A DNA stretch of 10,708 nucleotides, taken from contig JAIXTU010000345.1 of assembly GCA_027483785.1 (NCBI GenBank), forward strand, positions 1 through 10,708, given 5' to 3'. Numbering within the stretch: position 1 is the first letter of the stretch; every line of letters begins with the position of its first letter. Positions 1 to 6,246 of this stretch are shown here, in pieces. The notes under the pieces were generated by a model, which worked only from the letters and a program-made list of their open reading frames with translations, did no database searches and was not told the DNA's origin. Source of the stretch: Flavobacterium sp. (GTDB lineage Bacteria; Bacteroidota; Bacteroidia; Flavobacteriales; Flavobacteriaceae). The position numbers and the translations under genes are program-made.

Positions 1-2662
1 CCCGATATTGGCTGGTTCGGAACGAAAACTCGGAAAAACTATCATCGTTCAATGAAGTCGTATTCAATAAATTGGTTCCCGAAACTTTGAACTCCCAATT
101 ACTTCCTTTCTTGAAATACGACAAGCTTGCGCTGAGGAAATCATATTCATTATTAACCGACTTATCTCGGCTGTAATAGTGGAAAAACTCATATTCCGCT
201 ACAAATGAAAAGCCATCGGCAAAATAGTAATCGAGATTTACAAAAGGCCGATCGGTAAGGAAGGTCTGATTTTGATAATCGTTCTGCGTATATCCATAAC
301 CAAATTCGATATTTGGTGCGTTTTTAAAATTTGTTGAAGCGCGCAACGTGTAGCTTTGCGTAAAACTTTCGGTTGTTATAAAAGTGGCATTCTGTAAGTT
401 ATTGAACTTCGACCAATTCATGGAAATGTTTAGCGAAGCCTTATAGAATCGGGCAAAAGAACGACCGTAAGATCCGCTACCATTTAAAGCTTCGTCGATA
501 CGCGGCGAATTAAACGGTGTTGAAAACTGATTCACACCATCAAAAAACGCATTCCGCTTCACAGCATCTAAGGTTCGAGTGTAATTCAAAAATCCAAAGA
601 TGTTTTCAAAATTAAACATGTTATATCGGAAATAGCGCAACGAATGCGACTGTGCAGTGGCGTTCTGTATACTTCGCAATCCGCGAAATAAACTGTTGTA
701 GTTTGTAAGAATATAGCCTTCTGGCAGCTGACTCACATCGGTGAAGCTATTTGTCCATGCGTAATTGTACGTCAAGGTTTCCGACTTCTTAATCTGATAC
801 AAGGCATAAAAATCAGGCAATAGTTGGTCAAAATTTTGGGTGTAAAGCGTTCCTTGTTGCTCGTTTCTTAGGGAAAACCGGTGATAACTCACGCCGGGCA
901 TGATTGTAAACTTTCCAAAAAGCAATTTGTAGTGTAAACCAAGGTAACTGTCAATAAATCGGTATCGCACATCGTTGTCGGTAACTGGATTCAACGCTTC
1001 GGAAGTTCCGTTGTCGAGTTGCTGAAATAAATCACCCGTTAATCGCTGATTGGAATACGTATTGGCTAACGTAAGATTGATGTTGCTCTTCGGCGTTAAT
1101 ACGTAGTAATAGTCAATTTTCGCGTCAAGCTTATTGGTTTTTATAAATCGATTTTGGAACAAATTGAAACGTCCTGAAGGCTGATCGACGATTCCTAAAT
1201 TAAAATCGTCGTTACCTGTTGTATTGTCTGGAAACGGATTTTCCCCTAAATCGGCTGCATACATCGGATCTTCATCTTGGTACAAATGCTGTACTTCCGC
1301 TGCAAAAATATGGTTGTCGGACAACGTATAGTAGGCAGCAAAATTCTGGTTCAACGACGCTGGTTTTTGTGTTTTATCAGTAAAAATTTGCTCGTCGCGG
1401 TTGCCTTGCGATGTTAGAATCTGGCGAAACAAACTCGTCCCTTCACTTTGATCAGACAATTTACCCAGCGCATCGTAATCAATTTGCAATTTAGAATTAG
1501 GCTTGTAGCTGGCGCTGAGTTTAAACAATCCCAACTTATTGCTCTGATCGGCATTTTCTTCAGTTAGCTGTCGATCGCCGGTTTGAACAATTTGCAAGCG
1601 ACTGTCGGTTTCCAACCGTGTGTCGGATCGCGAAAAAATAGCAAAACCACTTAACGTAAGCTTTGACGTCGGGCTGTACGAAAAGTTCGTTGCACCAAAT
1701 TTGGTTAAAATCTCGGCTGCACGATTGTTTCGGAGACCGAGTAAACCTAAGTCGTTACTACTTACATTAAAGCGACTCCCTCCTTTTCCCATGATATTCC
1801 GAAAACCGCCCGTAAACTTGAAGTAATCCTGCGTAGTTAGCGGTAATTCGCCTACATTATTTGTATTTGCAATCACGTTAATGCTGTACTTGGGCGAATA
1901 GTAAAACAGCTTCGGATTTAGAATGTAGCGTTTGTCTGGTCCTCCAGCCGCAGTGACATCACCAAACCAAAAGTTCTTCTTTCCTTTTTTGAGTTTGATG
2001 TTCATTGCAACGTTCTCTTCATTGTTTTCCAAGCCTTTCAATGCACCGATCTCATTGTAGTTTCGGAGTACTTGCACTTTATCAATTGCATCGGCAGGAA
2101 TATTCTTAACACCCAACTTCGTATCTCCATCAAAAAAGTCTTTTCCTTCTACCATCAATTTCTGAACGGTTTTTCCCTCCACTTCAATCTGTCCGTCGGC
2201 ATTTACTTGCACGCCGGGCAACTTTTTCAAAACGTCTTCAAGTTTGCGTTCCGTACCCGAAGTAAACGAATCGGCATTGTAAACAATCGTATCGCCTTTT
2301 ATAGAAACCGGCATCTCATTTACAATCTCTACACCTTCTAACTCTACACTATCTGGATCTAAAACAATATTTTTTACTACATTCTCGTTTCCAACCACTA
2401 AAGTTAATTCCTTCGGGCGGTATCCCAAAAAGCTGATTCGCAGCAAATACGTTTTGTTGGCTTTAACGTTTAGTGCATAACGGCCTTTATCGCTAGTTAT
2501 CGAATAGGATTCCATAGATTGGGAATCGACGTTAACCGCCATGACATTAGCTAACTCAATCGGACTTTTAATCGAGTCGGTTACAATACCTTCAATACGA
2601 ACAGTTTGCGAGAAAGAAAAAAGAGTCGAAAAAACAAAAATGATGATTGATAATTTACGCAT
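1..2662 (-). CDS. TonB-receptor-like outer-membrane beta-barrel protein (3' end off window)
   Basis: Partial gene. It starts at ATG 2660-2662 and stays open to base 1, giving 887 visible residues with the C-terminus missing. By analogy with relatives only a few tens of residues are lost. Residues 1-19 are a signal peptide (MRKLSIIIFVFSTLFSFSQ). About 22-103 is a carboxypeptidase-regulatory-like domain (GIVTDS, DKGRYALNVK, ISFLGYRPKEL). About 110-232 is a plug-like domain (GDTIVYNADSF, LEDVLKKLPGVQV, GKDFFDGDTKLG, NIPADAIDKVQVLRNYNE). The rest is aromatic, alternating beta-barrel sequence typical of OMP_b-brl_3/SusC-like proteins. It should sit in the outer membrane. A substrate cannot be read from the sequence, and I saw no clear TonB box, so TonB-driven import is inferred from family. 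It lies 19 nt downstream of a GLPGLI gene in the same direction, probably as the last gene of a three-gene operon. No Shine-Dalgarno is seen, as usual in Bacteroidota. Confidence 0.9.
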   Translation of the reverse strand, partial: MRKLSIIIFVFSTLFSFSQTVRIEGIVTDSIKSPIELANVMAVNVDSQSMESYSITSDKGRYALNVKANKTYLLRISFLGYRPKELTLVVGNENVVKNIVLDPDSVELEGVEIVNEMPVSIKGDTIVYNADSFTSGTERKLEDVLKKLPGVQVNADGQIEVEGKTVQKLMVEGKDFFDGDTKLGVKNIPADAIDKVQVLRNYNEIGALKGLENNEENVAMNIKLKKGKKNFWFGDVTAAGGPDKRYILNPKLFYYSPKYSINVIANTNNVGELPLTTQDYFKFTGGFRNIMGKGGSRFNVSSNDLGLLGLRNNRAAEILTKFGATNFSYSPTSKLTLSGFAIFSRSDTRLETDSRLQIVQTGDRQLTEENADQSNKLGLFKLSASYKPNSKLQIDYDALGKLSDQSEGTSLFRQILTSQGNRDEQIFTDKTQKPASLNQNFAAYYTLSDNHIFAAEVQHLYQDEDPMYAADLGENPFPDNTTGNDDFNLGIVDQPSGRFNLFQNRFIKTNKLDAKIDYYYVLTPKSNINLTLANTYSNQRLTGDLFQQLDNGTSEALNPVTDNDVRYRFIDSYLGLHYKLLFGKFTIMPGVSYHRFSLRNEQQGTLYTQNFDQLLPDFYALYQIKKSETLTYNYAWTNSFTDVSQLPEGYILTNYNSLFRGLRSIQNATAQSHSLRYFRYNMFNFENIFGFLNYTRTLDAVKRNAFFDGVNQFSTPFNSPRIDEALNGSGSYGRSFARFYKASLNISMNWSKFNNLQNATFITTESFTQSYTLRASTNFKNAPNIEFGYGYTQNDYQNQTFLTDRPFVNLDYYFADGFSFVAEYEFFHYYSRDKSVNNEYDFLSASLSYFKKGSNWEFKVSGTNLLNTTSLNDDSFSEFSFRTSQYR

Positions 2663-2681
2663 TGATTGCTGATTTAAACCG

Positions 2682-3527
2682 TTAGTTTCCCGACATGAAG
2701 ATTACGTTTCCATCGGAATCTTGCATGCTTTCGATTTTCTTCCGCTGAATTTCTTCGAACTTCTTACGAGAAACTTTCTCGCCTTTCGATGGTGCTTTAA
2801 TTTTAAAATTCTCTTTGGAATTTAAGGTTACTTTTTGGCATAAAATCACCAATTCTTCTTCCTGCAATTCCAAAATTAAACCGGGTAAACCCCAATAATT
2901 CTTCGGACCAAAGCTCACTGGAATTTCAGGTGTGTACCAAGCAACTACAACGCGATCTTTTGGTTCTGGAATTTTAAATACAGACGGTTTCTTTTTTTCA
3001 CGCTCTAAAAAGTCGGCGTAATCCTTGCGTTCTTGTTCGGTAACGGGGATTACTAACTCGGCTTTCATACAGGTGTACACGCCAATTTTCTTGGTTTCTG
3101 TTCCGAGTTTCCAATTTAGTTGCTCGAGTGGTTCGGAAATCAAAAACTCCTTTCCAAAAATATCTTCTTCTTCGAGTACTTCTTTCTTTTTAAGATTAAT
3201 GTACTTTTTTCCGCCACCCGGTATGCTAATCGAAATTCCCATGCCCGCTGCGGCACCCGTAGGTTTTTCGAGTTGCTGATTCTCTTCGTAAACTGCTTCT
3301 ACTTTATTGAATGTGAGTGTATATTGTTTTTCTGTCGCCGATTTTAGCGCATCTTTTATCGATTGCTCAAACTCCGGACCTAAACTTTCTTTTACTGAAT
3401 CGTCGCCTACAGTAATATCCGACTTTATAATCAATTTCGAGAAATACTCGGCTTTTCCTTGAAATTCTTGAGCCCAGCCGGCCGTTAAACCAAACGTACA
3501 TGCAATAAGTAGTAGTGTTTTTCTCAT
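2682..3527 (-). CDS. GLPGLI family secreted protein, copy 1
   Basis: This is a 281-residue protein of the Bacteroidota GLPGLI family (TIGR01200), whose molecular function is unknown. Residues 1-20 are a signal peptide (MRKTLLLIACTFGLTAGWAQ), so the protein should be periplasmic or envelope-associated. The family signature is at 213-218 within YWGLPGLILEL, preceded by VVVAWYTPEIPVSFGP. Other family blocks are EFQGKAEYFSK near the mature N-terminus, IFGKEFL (~124-130) and KKIGVYTCMKAEL (~146-158), which holds a single conserved Cys. It is a tandem paralogue of the gene at 3646-4518, separated by 118 nt in which no clear terminator is seen, and lies 19 nt upstream of the outer-membrane barrel gene. 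Linkage of GLPGLI genes to TonB-receptor-like genes is common in flavobacteria, which suggests a joint envelope role. That role is inference. The ATG at 3525-3527 is the only start that keeps the whole signal peptide. Confidence 0.93.
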   Translation of the reverse strand: MRKTLLLIACTFGLTAGWAQEFQGKAEYFSKLIIKSDITVGDDSVKESLGPEFEQSIKDALKSATEKQYTLTFNKVEAVYEENQQLEKPTGAAAGMGISISIPGGGKKYINLKKKEVLEEEDIFGKEFLISEPLEQLNWKLGTETKKIGVYTCMKAELVIPVTEQERKDYADFLEREKKKPSVFKIPEPKDRVVVAWYTPEIPVSFGPKNYWGLPGLILELQEEELVILCQKVTLNSKENFKIKAPSKGEKVSRKKFEEIQRKKIESMQDSDGNVIFMSGN

Positions 3528-3645
3528 ATCAAAAAGATAAGTTTTTAATTTAAGTTTTCGTTAATCACTTAAAGCATTGGTGCATGCAACTGTCGTGTTG
3601 TTACAGTACAACCAAAATTTAACATCATAAACTTTAAACGACAAG

Positions 3646-4518
3646 CTATCTAGGAATGCGCATTTGGTTTCCACGACCGTTCTGATACATGTCGCGCATT
3701 TCCTGCATTTTCTTGGTAACCGTTTCGTCGAAATCTTTTTGGTTGATTTCTTTCCCGTTTGTAGGTGCTTTAATTTCCTTTTTGTCTTTGGCGTTGAGCA
3801 CCACTTTTGATGCGAGAATGATTGTTTTATCAGCAGCTACTTCCAAAATCAAACCGGGTAATCCGTAGTACATTTCCGGACCCTGACTTACCGGAATATC
3901 TGGCGTGTACCAAGCAACGACTTCAATTTCGGTAGGCATTTCCATTTGATCCATGAAATTTGTTGGTTGCTCTTTCTTTTTCTCGTCGGTGGTTTCATCT
4001 TGCTTTTTGCGACGCATGTTTCGGAAATCCGATTGGCTAGGTTTTACTTTAGCCGTCGCCTTAAAACAGGTATAGTTTCCAATTTTCTTGGACTCACCCG
4101 TCATTTTCCAATCGTATTTCGGCAAAGAGTCTTTCACTAAAAATTCTTTTCCGAAAATCTCTTTGTCCACTACATAGTTTTTAGTTTTTACATTCTTGTA
4201 GAATGTTCCGCCGCCACCCGCAAAACTGGCCATCATACGCATAGAGCCACCGCCTTGGGTTCCCGGCGTTTCGAGCTTTTCTTGCTCTTTGTAAATACTG
4301 GCGTTTAAATCAAAGTATAAATCGAATGTCTTTTCAGACAATTTTTTCATACGCTCATCAATCATCTTCTGCATCTCCGGGGTAATTTCTCGGTTACCGC
4401 CCATTTTAAAATCGGAAACCGATGTTTTTGATTCGTAAACCACATAACCCTGAAAATCTTTCTGAGCAAAAGCCAGAGTTGTTAAAATAAGAAAGAAGGA
4501 AGTGAGTAGGTTTTTCAT
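3646..4518 (-). CDS. GLPGLI family secreted protein, copy 2
   Basis: This is a second GLPGLI-family (TIGR01200) protein, 290 residues from ATG 4516-4518. A longer reading frame begins at a TTG at 4542, but it adds only eight polar residues before MKNLLTSFFLILTTLAFAQ, a normal signal peptide starting at the ATG, so I chose the ATG. The signature is at 219-224 (YYGLPGLILEV), preceded by VVAWYTPDIPVSQGP. IFGKEFL and ESKKIGNYTCFKA match copy 1, including the lone Cys. It differs from copy 1 in a Lys/Glu-rich linker (around RRKKQDETTDEKKKE), a Gly/Met-rich stretch (GGGSMRMMASFAGGGG) and an Arg-rich C-terminus. It is probably the first gene of the operon that runs into copy 1 and the barrel protein, and it diverges from the plus-strand gene at 4600. 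The function of the family is not known. Confidence 0.93.
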   Translation of the reverse strand: MKNLLTSFFLILTTLAFAQKDFQGYVVYESKTSVSDFKMGGNREITPEMQKMIDERMKKLSEKTFDLYFDLNASIYKEQEKLETPGTQGGGSMRMMASFAGGGGTFYKNVKTKNYVVDKEIFGKEFLVKDSLPKYDWKMTGESKKIGNYTCFKATAKVKPSQSDFRNMRRKKQDETTDEKKKEQPTNFMDQMEMPTEIEVVAWYTPDIPVSQGPEMYYGLPGLILEVAADKTIILASKVVLNAKDKKEIKAPTNGKEINQKDFDETVTKKMQEMRDMYQNGRGNQMRIPR

Positions 4519-4599
4519 TTTAGTTACATTAGCTGTAAGCAAAGATGACGAATGACTTTGATTATTGTTACCATAAAAATGTTAAACTGTTAGCCCAAC
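4519..4599. promoter_or_regulatory. Divergent intergenic region, candidate -7 boxes
   Basis: This 81-nt gap between two divergent genes must hold both promoters. On the minus strand CATCTTTG (4540-4547) matches the Bacteroidota -7 consensus TAnnTTTG at all but the first base. On the plus strand TGACTTTG (4553-4560) matches all but the second. Neither has a convincing TTG at the usual upstream distance, so the exact boxes are uncertain. No Shine-Dalgarno is seen before either start. Confidence 0.25.
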
Positions 4600-5403
4600 A
4601 TGTTAAGAAAAATACCGTGTACCACACTAATAACAAGTGTTTTACTGATTGTTTATGGGCTGTCTGCGCAAGCACAGTCGGTAAAATGGCTTCGAGATGT
4701 TCCGTTGGAATACGGCGAAAAGCTGGCAGCTATCGACAAATACGGGTCTGTTTACACCTTTATGGGAAGCGTGGTTACTAAGCGCGATTCTATTCGCAAA
4801 TACGTTTACCAAAATACGGGTATGGGTGCTCCGCAAAACATCGAATTGCAAAATCCGCTGAAACCTTTGCTTTTTTATCCCAACTTTAATGCGGCCATTA
4901 TTCTCGATAACTTATTCAACGAAATCGAAACTTTATCGTTTCAACAACTCGCTCCCAATCTCGTGGCTTCGGCGGTATTTACGGCAGCTCAAAATAATTT
5001 GTGGATTTGCAACGAAACCGATCAGAAAATCTACCGCTACGAACTCCAAAGCCGAAAATTGCAACCACTTACACAAAATTTACGCTTAAACGCCACTTGG
5101 TTTGCGGCCGATTTAAATTTTCTGTACTGGAACGACGCCGAAAACTACTTGTGGAAACTAAACTTCTTCGGAAACATGAGCTCCGACCTAGCCATTCCGG
5201 CGTTCGAACAGCTGCAATTGCTAGAAAATTATGGCTTAATATACAAATCCGACGGAAAAATTTTTACACTCGGTTTCAAAAATAAACAGATAAAAAACCT
5301 GGAATTACCGATTAACAACTTCCAATCTTTTGCCGTTAAAGGTCAATTTTTAGCTATTTTTACCGAAAGTCAAATCAAAGTTTATTACCTAAATATACCT
5401 TAA
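4600..5403 (+). CDS. Secreted protein of unknown function, upstream of deoxynucleoside kinase
   Basis: I do not recognise a named family. The 267-residue product starts with a signal peptide (LITSVLLIVYGLSAQAQ, about 10-26), so it should be exported. There is no lipobox Cys and no later membrane helix. The mature part has short repeated beta-strand-like segments with spaced aromatics (LAAIDKYGSVYTFMG, NNLWICNETDQKIYRYEL, LNFLYWNDAENYLWKL, YGLIYKSDGKIFTLGF). This looks by eye like the blades of a beta-propeller; that is inference and needs structure prediction. Its stop codon TAA (5401-5403) overlaps the ATG of the deoxynucleoside kinase by one base, so the two are very probably co-transcribed and translationally coupled. 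The pairing has no obvious biochemical logic, since one product is exported and the other cytosolic. The start ATG 4600-4602 is chosen because it begins the signal peptide. Confidence 0.8.
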   Translation: MLRKIPCTTLITSVLLIVYGLSAQAQSVKWLRDVPLEYGEKLAAIDKYGSVYTFMGSVVTKRDSIRKYVYQNTGMGAPQNIELQNPLKPLLFYPNFNAAIILDNLFNEIETLSFQQLAPNLVASAVFTAAQNNLWICNETDQKIYRYELQSRKLQPLTQNLRLNATWFAADLNFLYWNDAENYLWKLNFFGNMSSDLAIPAFEQLQLLENYGLIYKSDGKIFTLGFKNKQIKNLELPINNFQSFAVKGQFLAIFTESQIKVYYLNIP

Positions 5404-6017
5404 TGCACATAGCAGTTGCCGGCAATATTGGTGCCGGAAAAACCACACTTACCGGTTTATTGGCCAAGCAATTTAAATGGGAACCGCATTACGAAGATGT
5501 GGTCGATAATCCGTATCTCGACGATTTCTACCACCAAATGGAGCGCTGGTCGTTTAACTTACAAATTTACTTTCTAAACTCGCGTTTTCGCCAAATTCTG
5601 CAAATTCGCCAAAGCGGTAAAAAAATCATCCAGGATCGAACCATTTACGAAGATGCACATATTTTTGCGCCTAATTTACACGCTATGGGCCTCATGACGA
5701 ACCGCGATTTCCAAAACTACAGCTCGCTGTTCGAACTCATGGAAACGCTCGTAAAAGCGCCCGACTTGCTCATTTATCTGCGCAGCTCGATCCCAAATTT
5801 GGTCGGTCAAATTCACAAACGCGGACGCGAGTACGAAAACAGTATTTCGATCGATTACCTAAGCCGACTCAACGAGCGTTACGAAGCATGGATTCACGGC
5901 TACGACAAAGGCAAATTGCTCATTATCGACGTTGATAACATTGATTTTGTAAACAATCCCGAAGATTTGGGCACAATCTTCACACGAGTGGATACCGAGC
6001 TAAACGGCTTGTTTTAA
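5403..6017 (+). CDS. Deoxynucleoside kinase (dNK/dCK/dGK family)
   Basis: A 204-residue cytosolic kinase that transfers a phosphate from a nucleoside triphosphate to a deoxynucleoside 5'-hydroxyl, in the dNTP salvage pathway. The Walker A P-loop is at residues 7-14 (GNIGAGKT). YEDVVDNPYL (30-39) contains Glu31, the likely catalytic base. The DR motif is at 78-79 in QDRTIYEDAHIFA, and the Arg-rich lid is around 138-143 (HKRGRE). Length and motif order fit the PF01712 deoxynucleoside kinase fold, and nothing appears truncated. Which deoxynucleosides it prefers cannot be read from the sequence, so I give no symbol. Its ATG overlaps the upstream stop codon as TAATG, implying coupling with the secreted protein. 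It is followed after 11 nt by a structured repeat whose hairpin and T-run could end the transcript. Confidence 0.93.
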   Translation: MHIAVAGNIGAGKTTLTGLLAKQFKWEPHYEDVVDNPYLDDFYHQMERWSFNLQIYFLNSRFRQILQIRQSGKKIIQDRTIYEDAHIFAPNLHAMGLMTNRDFQNYSSLFELMETLVKAPDLLIYLRSSIPNLVGQIHKRGREYENSISIDYLSRLNERYEAWIHGYDKGKLLIIDVDNIDFVNNPEDLGTIFTRVDTELNGLF

Positions 6018-6028
6018 ATCCGCTATTG

Positions 6029-6180
6029 TTTGGGCAGCATTTCCGGTTTTCCGCTGCAAGCTGCCGCACAAAACGCCCTAAAAACACAAACCCGCACGAG
6101 CTTCCGTTGGTCGCTGTGCGGGTTTGGTTTTTACTTGGCTTTTTGTTTTGGCAGGCTTTTCGCTGCAACCCGGGCTGCAA
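6029..6180 (+). repeat. Structured 3'-end repeat, copy L (after deoxynucleoside kinase)
   Basis: First of two diverged inverted copies of a ~152-nt element (other copy 8794-8947). The strand given is the sense of the upstream kinase transcript. Three blocks match copy R in order and spacing: 6029-6065 (30 of 37 identical, containing CTGCAAGCTGCC), 6100-6114 (15 of 15, GCTTCCGTTGGTCGC) and 6150-6180 (27 of 31, containing GGCAGGCTTTTCG). Gaps between blocks are 34 and 35 nt here against 37 and 34 nt in copy R, and flanking bases show no similarity. The first block can fold with GGCAGC 6033-6038 pairing GCTGCC 6060-6065. It begins 11 nt after the kinase stop. Stray frames across the last block read QAFRCNPG here and QAFRCYPG in copy R, another sign of common origin. 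Origin and function are unknown. Confidence 0.8.
6087..6132 (+). terminator. Hairpin plus T-run after deoxynucleoside kinase
   Basis: An eleven-base-pair perfect stem, CAAACCCGCAC (6087-6097) with GTGCGGGTTTG (6116-6126), is extended inward by AGC/GCT past an unpaired G at 6098. The 11-nt loop is TTCCGTTGGTC (6102-6112). TTTTT follows at 6128-6132. It fits a rho-independent terminator for the kinase transcript, 70 nt past the stop, and is also the central part of the repeat that spans this gap. Confidence 0.6.
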
Positions 6181-6190
6181 CATCCGACAC

Positions 6191-6226
6191 AAAAAAAGCT
6201 GCCTTTTGGTGAGGCAGCTTTTTTTT
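6191..6226 (-). terminator. Bidirectional hairpin terminator of hppA
   Basis: A perfect 13-bp stem, AAAAAAAGCTGCC (6191-6203) with GGCAGCTTTTTTT (6213-6225), carries a 9-nt loop. The GC core is flanked by A- and T-runs, so it works on either strand. It lies 20 nt beyond the pyrophosphatase stop codon and would also catch read-through from the convergent kinase operon. Confidence 0.88.
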
Positions 6227-6246
6227 AAAATATTTCGAAAGAGGAA

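Noticed and set aside
3597..3612. GTTGT/ACAAC small inverted repeat between the two GLPGLI genes
   Set aside because: Only five pairs and no T-run follow, so it is too weak to call a terminator.
4519..4542. TTG start that would lengthen GLPGLI copy 2 by eight residues
   Set aside because: The added residues (LTANVTK after the TTG) precede an already complete signal peptide and include the region after the candidate -7 box.
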